The position numbers were made by a program, and so were the translations under genes. A stretch of DNA of 52,500 nucleotides from Chrysomallon squamiferum (Eukaryota > Mollusca > Gastropoda > Neomphalida > Peltospiridae), in contig CM022673.1 in the NCBI GenBank assembly GCA_012295275.1, positions 11,080,788 through 11,133,287 on the forward strand, in the 5' to 3' direction. The notes beneath the pieces were generated by a model, which did not search any database, was not told the DNA's origin, and saw only the letters and a list, made by a program, of their open reading frames with translations. Positions 1-12,700 of this stretch are shown in pieces; position 1 is the first letter of the stretch; the number at the start of each line of letters is the position of its first letter.

Positions 1-1718
1 ACTTCAGATTTGATCAGTCAGGCTCTGAAGGACGGGAACCTCAAACGAGCCGACAAAATCCAGCTGCTGCGGGCAGAGCATCAGCGACGACATCCAGGAG
101 CGACAAGGACGCTATCCTCTGGACGAGAGAGAGGAGCTCATCGAGAGAGAGCTGAGACAAGCTGAGGAAGAAAAGGTAAATGTTCTGTGTGCGGTTACTT
201 TGAGTAGCTTTCACTGAAATGGGTCATAAAGATGTTTCGAAATAGTGTCGCTGTGTAGTTTTATACTCTGTATTTTATGTTCGGTTTCATCTGAATAAGT
301 GATTTTATAAAATAATGTTTATCTGTTTCTATATCTGTCTAGCTGTTTATCCCTGTATGTCTCTGTCTACATGTCTTTTCATATCTTTCTGTCTGTCTTT
401 GTCTGTCTGAACTGGTCTGTCTGTTTGTATATATGAATATGTCTTTCAGAATAAAAAATATAAAATTATTTTTCAGCAAAGAAGACTTGGTCAAGAAAAT
501 CCAGAACCCCGTCCTCCTAGCAGAGGTTATCCTCAAAGGTGAAATTTTATATAACATAAAATATAAAAATAATATGAAATACATTTACCCACATATATAA
601 TATAATATATATCAACACTTACATCTAATGGATAATATATTTACAAACATATAAACATAGAAAATATATTTTGCTCACATGTCTCTTGAATAATTATTAG
701 CTTGTTTTTTAAATATCTCACTGCTTTAAAGATTTAGTCACTGATGGGGAAAAGATAGACACAAAAATAAAATAAACACAGACACCCTCCCCTACAACAA
801 CACAAAGACAAACGCCCACATGTAATCAAACTCACTGTGTGCTGCATAGGTACACAATAAGATAGAAAGAAAAACAGAGCAAGTGAATAAGAAAAAAGAA
901 AAAAAAAAAAAAAAAAAAACATAAATGAGATTACTTTCATGATTATTATGTATGCAGCTTACAACCTCTCTGAATATAACTAAATAAATTAAACTTATTA
1001 AAATTTTCATTTCATTTTTCATTTATTTATTTATTTATTTTATATTTTTAATTTATTTCATTATTTTTTTTACTTTTTTATAAAATTTATTTTATTATTA
1101 TTATTATTATTTTTTTTTTTTTTATATATTAGACCAGGAAGTCGACAAGGTATGGAAGTGGAAGGGGTGGGGTATGGACAGCGTCCAGCTGGAAGTGACC
1201 CTTCACATCCTGGAAACACTTACTACACAAATCACCACTCGGCTTCCAACATGAACGATCATCGGTACCTTGGAAACCATGGCAACAGTTACTCAAATGA
1301 ACCGTTATACCCAGGCGTCAGTGAACAGTCGTATCCTAGCAAAAGTGACAGACAGTTCCCGATTCTCAGTGACAGGCCTTACCCTAGTGTCAGTGACTGT
1401 TCTGATGTAGCGGACAGGGGAGGCAACTCCTACCAGACATGCCCTCCTCCCCAGTATTCAGGTCCTCATAACCCTAACAGGGGAGGTAACTCTAGTGAAT
1501 TTATGTATCATAACAAAGACTTTGATAATAATCCAGACAGAAGAACTGCATTCGCCCGCATTGATTCTCCATTTTATGGAGACCCATCCATGTCCTATCA
1601 TGACCCATCTAAGGCCTATCATGACCCATCAAGAGTCTACCGTGACCCATCCACCTATCCAGTTGCAGGAAGAAGGCCTGTTCAGACAATTACTGATCCA
1701 AACTCGGCAAAAGTCTGA
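1..1718 (+). CDS. 3' end of an unrecognised protein with charged helix and YHDPS-type repeat tail (partial)
   Basis: Three exons can be read: up to 175 (donor GTAAAT), 477-538 (acceptor TTTTTCAG, donor GTGAAA) and 1133-1718 (acceptor ATATTAG, stop TGA). Phases join cleanly, giving a strongly charged helix rich in E/R (DEREELIEREL and on), then a Pro/Arg linker, then a roughly 190-residue tail rich in Tyr, Pro, Ser, Asn and Gly that should be disordered. The tail carries YPxxSDR-like repeats and, near residues 150-170 of the last exon, three successive seven-residue YHDPS(K/R)-type repeats. The 5' part lies outside the window. The left exon reads in frame 1 up to about base 78 and in frame 2 from about base 77, so one frame break is present. 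I do not recognise the family; the acidic/basic helix plus disordered tail is common in junctional or cytoskeletal scaffolds, but that is only a guess. Confidence 0.7.
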
Positions 1719-4700
1719 TAAAGAACGAAGCCACCTGCAGTGTGGCCTGACAACAAAGATGAACTAACAAAACCAGACAAAACCTCACCAACTTCACACT
1801 ACTTACAATACTCAGCTGTTCTGACAGGAGTGTTTTGTACTGTGAGGTGAACAAAATTTATGGGCATTTTTCTTTCTGCTGATCTGGTAATTTTTTTTTT
1901 TTTTTTTTTATTCCATTACTACAGGATGGTGATCCAGAGTGTGTTGGGAATAGTTCAGTTGAAGAGATTACATTACATCCTGTAACAGCTCAGTTACAAA
2001 ACCTCATTATTTCTAATAATGGTTTGGTTACAGAGATCTTACTATGTCTTGTAAAGATTCAATTTCTCTTGTAAAGGTTCTGGTCAGGATCAGAAATGGA
2101 GATACTAGAATCTGTCATGCAGAATCATTTGAGAAAATCACAGTTGTTCTACTGATGACTTCATTTTGGATATCCTGCAAAAAGCATCAGCACATAAAGT
2201 CTTGCAACTAAAAAATCCATCATGACTATTCACATCTAGCTGACACAACCATCATCACACAACTAAAAAAGGGAAAAGAATTCAATATGTTTGGAAACAG
2301 GAAACAGCAAAATGGTTAAAGAATATTTCACTCTATTCAGTATTCAACAGAAATGGAGAAGACAAATAACAGTTCGTTCTGCCAAAAATTAAAATTGATC
2401 TTTTTCACAAAGACAGAAGAAGATAAGATTCATGCTGCCTTGGAAAAAGAGTTACTGAAAAGTGTTGTTATCAGAATATTTGTTGGTGATTTCTAACCCA
2501 TCCCAGAAATGTACAAATTGTCAAAAATTGCTGAAAATGATAGTTACAAGAATAAAATGTTTTTACCAGAAAAGGCATTACAAAATGAAATACATAGTTA
2601 TTCAAAAATATCTACACTGTGATCGGGATATACATGTAGTGTCATTGTTGCCACTTACATATAGATTTATTGTGGTGGCTGTTGTATAAACAGGTACTGT
2701 TACTGAGTATTTCATGATAATTTACTATATATTACACCCAAATTTACTGGGATGTATTAAGTCAGTGGACCGCTTAATATATACCTTGGACAAGTACAAA
2801 ACTGACAGAAATATTTTAACAAATTATGTGAAATGTTCATTTATGAAAAAGACAACAGAATGTGAAAAATACTGCCTTGCCAAACCATTTTTTTTTTTTA
2901 TATATATACTGAAAATAAAAAACTTGCCATTCAAAATGGATATGCAAAAAAATCCAGTATATATATATATTTAAAACAGCTACTTAAAAGAATCTGTTGT
3001 TTACTTACTGGAAGTTTAAAAATAAAAGAAATGGAGTGTCTGTTTAAAAAATAATGTTGTCAAGATGTATCCTGGTCATGTATGATTTGCCAAACATCCT
3101 GCACAAACAATAATTTACAGAAACTTCAGATAACCTAAGTTATCAGTCAGGGTAAGAGAAAATAGAATGTGCATTGGTTTGAAAAATGATCCCAAGATAT
3201 ATCTGCTGACGATTATAATAAAACCAAAATCTTTGGTGCTTCCAAAAGAACAGTTAGAAGTTCAAGGGATTATGGTTAAATTGTGAAATTTCAAGATATT
3301 TGGGTTTGAGTACATTTGATGTGTATTTAAACAATCAGATAATTTATGTACTTAACAGACATTATTGTTGTTGTTATTATAGTTATTATTATTGTCATTA
3401 TTATTATTATTACTATTTTGACCATTATGATGGAATGTTTTAGGAACAGTTAATTATACAGAAAGGGTTGTTGCCATTACTGTATTAAGTAAAGTGTGTT
3501 GTAAACAATCAAATTAAGAGCAGTTAATAATGGTTATGAATCTTGTACGAAGATGTAATGCAACAGAATTAAAGTAGATAATAGATTTTAGATTTTGGAA
3601 AAAAATAAATAGAAATAGTACAAATACTTTAAACAAATATAATAAGAAAAAGAAAGAAAGAAATAATAATAATAACAAAATTAATGACAATAAAATTTAA
3701 AAAAATAAAATAAAGAATAATTATAACATAAGCATACATACAGTAATTATGCAAGTCTCCATGCATATTTATGGATGTTCAAATTACTATGGAAGGTTTA
3801 CTGAGTAAAATGTAAAGCTGTAAGAAGTATTTAATTCTATGCATATTTTTTTGTTTTATTACAATAATGTTTAAAAACACATTACTGCTTCTATATGGAG
3901 TCAGAGGTTATTTGATTTATAAACTTGTTACGGCAATAATCAGGCCTGCTGCAATTCTCATTTCTGAATACAATCTAATAATTAAACTCGAGTCAGCTTC
4001 ATATTAATAAATACCTGTTATATGTATGTATGTATATATATGATTTTCACTGCCTTATTATTGAATGAAATCTGTACATTTATAGGATACTTAAATTTTG
4101 TTAAATAAATTTTTAAAATATATATATATATATTTTTTTTTTTTTAAGTTTCTGTCAGTATCTAATTATTAAAAAAAAAAAGAGTTCAGAGTAATAATTC
4201 TAAAGCCTTCAGATGAAAAATGCTGTGCCTTGTTAGCTCCCCTTAGTGATCTTTTGTCTGTGAAGAAAAACAGTTTGAAAATAAACTGATTATCTTCCTT
4301 TGGTAAATTAAATATAATAGTTTTTCTTCCTTTAGTAAATTAAATACAATACTGTTTCTTTTAACACTGAAAAATTATTAGTGCATTTGTTACCTCCCTT
4401 CTCCAAATAATCTTTTACAATAATAATAATAATGATGATAATAATAATAATTATTATTAATATTATTGTTATTTTAATTACTATTATTATTAAAGAATTA
4501 TTAATTCATTTGTTATCTCCTCTTCCTTGTTCTTTTCTTTTTAAAAACCCCAAGAAAACTAAATTAGTTACCTTCTCTTAAAAAAGAATTATTAGTAACT
4601 TGTATGTGTACTTTTGATATATTGCTGCATACTATTTTGAGTAATTTATTAAATTAGTAATTTTATTTATTACTTTATAAATAAACTGTTTAGATTACTA

Positions 4701-5960
4701 TTTCACATTCTGCTAACTGAGGTTGTGCATATTTAATTTTTATTAATATTATTTTTCCATTAATAGGCTTAAAAACAGAAACATACTTAAAAAACTAAAT
4801 TAAATGATGTGCAACAAGCAAAAACTTTCAAAACTGTTATTGTGATTAACACTGAAAATGACCTAATTCTCTGTAGAATTCTGGGAAGTCATATTTATAC
4901 TTATTCATGATAAATTTTATGCATGTTTAAATATGTATTTAAAATACAAGATTGTGGAGTGTGTATATGTGTGTATCAGAGAGAGGGAGAGAGAGAATGA
5001 TTTATTTTATTTTATATTTTACATTTGTTCTTTTCCATCATTTATTAATTATACCTACATTATTAATGTTGTAATTTCATTAGTCAAAAGATCTAAAAAA
5101 AAACCTGATATTATATTATTTATTTATTATTATTATTTTTTTTTTTGGCACCATTTTAAATAGCTAAATATTGTAAAACTGAATGCAGCTCATAGATCAA
5201 TAAGACCAATTTCTTAATAGCTCAAAATATTTAAAATAATTTTCCTTCTAAATATCATTGCTCAGTAATAAGAAATAAAAAAAATCTTTTGCTTCACCAT
5301 CTTCATTATTATTATTATTATTATTCATTTTGGACCAAGAAATTTGAATTTGTTCATGTTTTCATACTGCTGTCCGAAAACTAGTCTAAGTCTATGTGTC
5401 TCCATTTTATACCTAAAATCATTAAATTATAATTAATTAATTTTTGAATGAATGTTAAAAGAGAGCTATAAGACAAAAAATAAAAGTAAACCGGTTACTA
5501 TTATTTTCAAATTTCAAATATTCTTAAGCTACCCTTCATCTACTTATATGAAATTACAAAGTCACATGAAAAATGCATCTAAATGTTATCAACACATGTA
5601 AATTATCTATGGACTAAAATGCAAATGTGTGTTTGTCCTCGTGTTACCAGAAGCCATTTTATATGAAGTTAAGAACTCATTTGAAAAATTAATCTGAACA
5701 CATTAATATTTTTTTATGTTTTACTAAGATACAAATTTGTTTGTATCCATGCACGGTTGTGAAAAATCCTAACAATATGTGTAATTACGAAGCTCAAGTC
5801 GCCATGTTGTTCGACTAATGTTATGTTTTAAGATGTCTGTATGTCTGTACAGATGTTAGTGCTTTAAGGAGTTGTGAAAGAAGTCATATTTTTATTTTTC
5901 TACACAACTGCATATTTCAGTACCTTTCCTCACAATAAACATGTGATATTTTAATGGGTC
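1719..5960 (+). other. Long 3' UTR / downstream region of the left-edge gene
   Basis: No coding exon is visible. The first 700 bases are less AT-rich than the rest and then the sequence becomes AT-rich with many short A/T runs and ATT repeats (3361-3420, 4421-4500, 5299-5330). A duplicated segment of about 39 bp lies near 4293-4360. Short ORFs here look like chance. The strongest transcript end is the poly(A) signal at 5934, which would make the 3' UTR about 4.2 kb, but earlier AATAAA copies could be used instead. Confidence 0.5.
5934..5939 (+). terminator. Candidate poly(A) signal AATAAA
   Basis: Canonical AATAAA followed about 20 bases later by a G/T-rich stretch (GGGTCTTGTGTTGG), the arrangement expected at a real cleavage site. 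It is the best candidate 3' end for the left-edge gene. Confidence 0.55.
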
Positions 5961-8900
5961 TTGTGTTGGTTTTCTTTACTAAATAATAATAATAATACAA
6001 TAAAAATATACACACGATATATATAGTTTGCACATACAAATTGTTACGAATCCTTTGAGAAATTGTATGTCACAGGATAAACTTTCCTCAATGTGCTGAT
6101 TAAATTAATTTCCAATCTAACTAGTGCTCCGTGACCATGCTAACCAAAAGTAAATACTGAGCTGTGAAATAAAAAAAATTCGTTTCTTTTTTCTATTTTT
6201 ATAATTATTACTATTTTTTTGTAATAACTGTAAGTATAAAATGTTATTAAAGTTTTATATATTAATCTAATAATAGAAAGAAAAAACAATAGAAATGAAA
6301 AAAAATTAAAAATTCATAAATAAAAAAACACCAACAATCACTAGATATTTAAGAACTGTATAGACAGACACACTCAGACAATCAAAACAACAGATATTTG
6401 TTTATTTGATGTATTTTATTATTTTGGTCATACTATACTATATATATATCTAAAAAAAAAATAATTAAATTTCTCACAGTTTATCATAATCTCTATAATA
6501 TAAAAACTCTATATCACAACAATTTGAATATAATACTTATTGAAGGATACGTACTTTACAATCAAACAAATAAAAACAAATTGCAAGAATAATTTTAATA
6601 ACATGACCAGTTGTACATGTAATCCAAAACTGTGGTTTGTTTATATAACATCTTTACTATCAAGGTGGGTATGATGACGTAATGACAAACATTTAAACTA
6701 TGGTAAAAGAATATAAAACACAAGAACTGAAATGAATTAATTATTTTAATATGTGTTTCTGATTGATATGCTGAAGATTCATTCTGGATAAAATTGTAGT
6801 ATAAAATTAAGCGAAAAATAAAGAAGTGAAAATACACGAGAACAATGCACGAAATACTTTCACAGCCACAGTGAGAAATGAACGGCTTTTACACAGATAA
6901 CGCAGATTGAACATGGAAGCATCATTAGAACTCTGGAACATTTGAAGTAGAAGCACCATTGTATATGACATAAATTGTTAATTGTATATACTGAAGACAT
7001 TGTTTTTACAAAACAGTAATGTAATAAACAGGCTAATATTCAAACCATATAATCATTTATACCAGGTCTAATAACTAATCAATTTAAATAAATAAATAAA
7101 ATTGAAAATTAAGAATTAAATAAAAAATTTGAGTTGAAACAACAATATTTGTTATTGGCCATTTTAAAGAATATGTATTTTTCAGAAACCTGACATTTGT
7201 TTCATATCAAGACATGTATACCTACTTACCTGTATAAATTATTAATGAATTATTAAAGTTTGTTTACACTGCTGTCTTAAAGCTTAGCAATCACTTTATC
7301 ACAACCCTCTGTTGCTCAAAATAAATGTTGAGGATAACAGATTTTTTAAAATTTCTTATAAGGAAATTTAAATTCAATAATTTCAACACAGTTTTCTTCA
7401 CACTGCATTCCATACATACATATATTATAAGTAAATAAACAGGAAAAAAAGCTACAACATTTATCAGTGCCATTTACATGCATGAGAATAGAAAATAATT
7501 CTCATATTTTGTAATATCTTGTTAACATGATCATGAAAATATAAGAATCCTCGTAGAGCTTGTTTACTTAATCTTTACTGAAGATTTCAACCTGAAACCT
7601 TCAGCTTGAAAATCCATATTATTTCCATTTCTGCTAATAAAGAAACACCCAGTACAAAAACTTTATAACTAATACAATGAAATTAATTAAACCTTGATTA
7701 TAAAAAATTCTTTGAAAAAAACCCCATAAATCTCAGCCATAAAATTGAATGAACAGCAAATATAGTATCTGTTTGAACTCTTATAAAAATTAAGTTTGTA
7801 ATAATAAAATTCTTTTAAACATAATAAATACAGTAAAAAGTAAAATCTAGCCAAATTAAAGTCCACAAAGAAACATCCATGATGGAAAAAGAAAAAAAGT
7901 AATCTTCTACATATAAACATTTCTTTAAAATCAGTAATAATAAAATTCATATATTAAAATAAACAGCACTAATATATAAACACTTTAAAAAAAAAAAAAA
8001 ATAATAATAATAATAAATAAAATAAAATAATGAAAAATTTAACTGCTCCAGATCTTTTAGTCAATAGTGGTAAAATACATATCTTAAAATCTACAGGACT
8101 AATACATAAATGCTCTAAAATAAAAATTAAAATAAAGAATCTGAAAATAAAAATGTAATTGTTCCAGATCAAGAAAACAACTTATAACAGAGAAAGAATA
8201 TGATTGATCGTTTCTTTTCCTCAAATAATTACAGTACATGAAAACAAAGGCAATCATTATGAAAATATTTGATTGTTCCGCTATATCACAATTGATTTTT
8301 ATGCCATCAGGCCATTTATTACAGTATTTAATGAAAAGGACAAATTCACTCATTTATAAAAATTAAGTGGTGATTCTTTCCGACAGGCACAACTTCGGAG
8401 ATGAAGTTAGTTTAATGACAAAAATAATCGTAACAATAAAGAACAGATGAGTATAAAAAACATACATACAATGTTTGAGCTAGTTTACAAAAATATGGAC
8501 AGTATTTAAGAGAAATGAGGTTTTGTGGAGGAAATATGTTGCACCATCACCCCAGAATTATAAATATGTAAAACGCCAAAAACATAAAAGCCAAAATGAT
8601 ACTCTCTAAAAAGAGTTTCAAAGGATAAGATTGTGGAGAAAATTATTATCCACCCCCAAAAAAAATATTGTGTATACCACATAAGATTGTTTTTGTCTTT
8701 TTTCAAAACATTTTATCCAAAATTTTAAACTGAAGGTAAAATATTTTATTTAATAATACTGAACATATTTTAATCTACTGATATATTTACATCACATATA
8801 TATGACACAGAGATAAAGTGAGAGGAAATTTGCTGTGGCATGTGGAAGGCAACTTTTTGTTATGAATAGCAACAAGCGATCTTTTCTGTTTAACTGTTTT

Positions 8901-9781
8901 TCAGTTAGAAAACTTATACCAGTCTTATATAAACTCCAACTAGAGAGTACTGGCAGTATTGGGAAACTGTTTGAAGGGCTGTTTAGGAGGACTGATCCCA
9001 CAAACCACCAAACACCATCCAAGCACTCAAAACAAAGAACCTGTTAGTATAATATTTAAAAGCTCACAGTAGAAAAAAACGGCTAATCATTGAGTAACTA
9101 TTGTAATATAAATCTTACAAAAACAAATGTCCCACAATTCAGTATCTTTATGGAATTATCAATAATGAGAGAACTTGTAAATAAATTTGTTCCATATTAG
9201 CCTCACATGAAAGGGAAAAAAAAAAAAAAATGCTGTTTACAAATCAGCAAAAATGTGTGCAGTCAATATTAATAAGATCTATTTTGACAGGAAGGGATAT
9301 AATTGAATAATATTCATAAAACAATGTAGCATCACACTGGTGATTTTCACTACAGATTTTGATGCAGAGGGTCTTCGCTATACATTGTTTTGTACACAGA
9401 TCAGCAACAAACAAGGGAAAATGTAACTGTTAATGTCTACCGCGTTTTGCAGTCATGTCATTTTGGACAGACAGAAAGAAGAAAGCACAAACTATTTACA
9501 GACACCACGATAGTTCATTCTGAGGTATGTTTTTGTTTTTCTTACTATATAATTATTTATCTTTATTTTTTATATTCTGTAAGTTATTCGTCACGGATTT
9601 ATTTTTGTTGATGGTATAAGTATATTTAGGTAAGTTAAGTGGTGAAAATACTGTGCATTTGAAACTTATCTACATTATTTACATTAATTCCTCTTCATCT
9701 CCTCTTATCATTACTCTTCATGTTTTCATGGTACAGACTGATGAAGTATATCGAAGATCCTCTGTGCATGGTAACAGTGGT
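5961..9781 (-). other. Convergent intergenic region and 3' UTR of the TMEM106 gene
   Basis: AT-rich DNA without a recognisable exon. Its right part must hold the 3' UTR of the minus-strand TMEM106 gene; several TTTATT (AATAAA on the minus strand) copies are present and I cannot choose one. A pair of diverged direct copies of about 120 bp, each ending near CCAGATC, lies at about 7935-8170. Confidence 0.45.
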
Positions 9782-12700
9782 TTATAAAGGGGGAAATAAC
9801 TTTGTCTTGTTATAACAATTAACTGCCTGATTTATCGACAGAGTCGCCTGCTCTTCATGACCCAGAAATGTGTAATTTGCTGTAATTCTGAAAAAAAGTT
9901 AAATAAAGTAAATTTAACAAAGATAGTTAATAAAATTAAAATTTGAATTTTTTTGAAATTACACATTCCAGTGAATTTGCATACATTCATACACAGACAA
10001 GCATAACATACACCCATAAACAGAAAATAATATTTATTTTGACAATGAAAAGAAAACGTATAAAATTACAATATGAAAAATAATTAAATGAATAAATATT
10101 AAAATTAAAAAAAATTGGTAGAAAACAAAAGAATTCAAACCTGGATCTGATACATACTATTTATTTCATCAAAATCCAAGTCCAAACCTGAACCAGAATT
10201 ATTATTACAGTAATATTCTTAATTTTCAATCCTTTATTTTAAATAACTAATCAGTATTAACAATAACACTGACTTATTCGGACCATAAGTATTTATATTA
10301 ACCTTCATTAAGCATAATAACAACAATTTTAATTAAAAATATATATAAAAAATAATAATTACAGTTTAGGATCTTTGGTAAATACATTTATCAACTTACT
10401 CAAAATTTATCTGCAAATTATGAACCCAATATCTAGAATCATCGCAGTTTTTCCTGAAAATAAAAACAAATAACATTAATTAAATTAGTTTTATTACCAA
10501 AAATATTATTTATTAATACTCTTTAACATTAAACAAAATAATAATAATATTTATCTAAAAATAAAATATAAGCTTTTCTAACTCATATGGAAGTACATAA
10601 AAACTTCCATGTCCATATGTAGAATATTATTTTTAAAAATTCTTATTTTTATTGTTTGTATTTGAAAATAACATTCATTCATATTCAAGAATACATTCTC
10701 AAATGTTTACAGATGAACACACTAATTCTATGAATTTGTAAAAATATGTACACTAAAAATTCCTACTTCTTAGATTTGATTCAAGAACACACACTAGACT
10801 TTCACATTTGATAAAAACACACATTCATATTCAAGAATATACACTAGAATTTTACATTTGAAAATAATACACATTCATATTCAGTAAAATATTTGTGAAT
10901 TTTACAGATTTTTATAACAATGTAATTCTAGAAACTTGTGAAAACACATACATTAAAAATCTCCAATCCTTGGAATTGAAAATAATCTGCCTTTATGTTC
11001 ACTTTTTTTCTTTTTTTATTCCTTTATTTTTTTCCTTCTTCTTCTAAAGATTATCATACAGTTTACATTTCTAATTTTAGAAATTTAAAAAAAAAAAAAA
11101 AAAAAAATACATACACCAAAAACTCCCACTCCTTGGAATTGAAGATAATCTGCATTTCCACGCCGTACGACGACACAGAATCTGGAGGAACGCGTAGTCG
11201 CGTTGTGTTCCTCGACACAGCGATCTGTTTGCTCTCGTACAGCGACACCATACTCGCTCCCGTCACAGTAATTCCAACGTAATTGTGGTTCGAGAAATTG
11301 AACACATTCTGAAAATATATCCAAATTTTTTTTTTTTTTTATTTATTAGTCTAGTAGTAACTTTTACTGGTGGCGAACATCAGCGAAACATCACATCAGA
11401 TGTTACACTTCTGACAGAAGACAGTGGTGAATAATATTTCTAAAAGTGTCATATTTAAAAGTTGGAATAAAAGTAATAATGGGAAATATCCTCCATTAAT
11501 CTGCTGCATGTCAAATCTGAATGAGATGTTGGTTTTTTTAAAATTGCATTTACTAAGTTAAATAAACATAATATTAGGTGATATTACATTATACAATATA
11601 TCTGGTGTACTGTTGCTGAACATGAAATATCTCTAAGTATTTTACTGTTTATAAATACAGTATACCCTCACCTGTTCGCGGTTCCCCATTCACGGCCCCG
11701 CATATTCGCGGGTTAGGCTCTTAACCCTATGAACAATATCAAATTTTTCAATTAATTGCAATACAGCAAAGCACACAAACAATATCAAATTTTTTATTAA
11801 AATGCATTTTTTTATAAATGCATACTGTATGTACAGTGCATATTTTTTGTGACCGTGTATTAATAATGTTTTTAATTGCATATTATTACCTGAACTGTGC
11901 GTACTGTATTTATCTGTCTGTTTGCCTTTAAATTTGTTCCATATTCTAATACATATGTTGTATATAGAAAATGACTTTCTGGTATCTGTATGGGTAACTA
12001 TATGCTTTCCTACTTTAATTTCTTTCTGATTAAAATATTGTTTCAACAAAATTAAAATGGTTTATTATCATTACTACATTAGTGAAATACATAACTGCAT
12101 GCACTATTACTACATTATTACTGTATTAATGAGTAAGAGTGTCTTTAGAAAGTGTTTGGGAAGCATTTAGTACCGTATATGATCTCATAATAGATGTTTT
12201 AAAACTGCATCCAATATTCAGTCTTTATTTGTTTAATAAATAAATAACCGTTTATAAATAAATACTGGTAAACATCATATCATACAGTATATCTAGCATA
12301 CTTTTACTTTAAGTTGAAGTCAATTTTATACAACAGATTCTTATAACTTAATACTTAGAGTAAAACTAATATTTGTAAATATATGTAGTGAATTTCTTAC
12401 AACATTTTAAAAAATTAATATTTAATATTTGAAAATGTATATATCTAGTATACCATTATTGGAACTCCAGTTTAGAACATTTTTAAAAACTAATATTTAA
12501 TACTTACAAGAAATGTAATATTTAAATAATATATACATATATATAGTTTTATACTTGAATATATATTGTTAGCTGAAATAAATTTTATACGTCTATTGTT
12601 AAAAAACAAAATTTAATACAATAAATGTAATATTTGCAAATATATACACATCAAGTTTACTGTTATTTGAAGTCAGTTTTATACAATATTTTTGTAATTA

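Noticed and set aside
11690-12049. 119-residue minus-strand ORF
   Set aside because: Lies in TMEM106 intron 3 next to the possible transposon end; no transposase motif or other known protein was seen.
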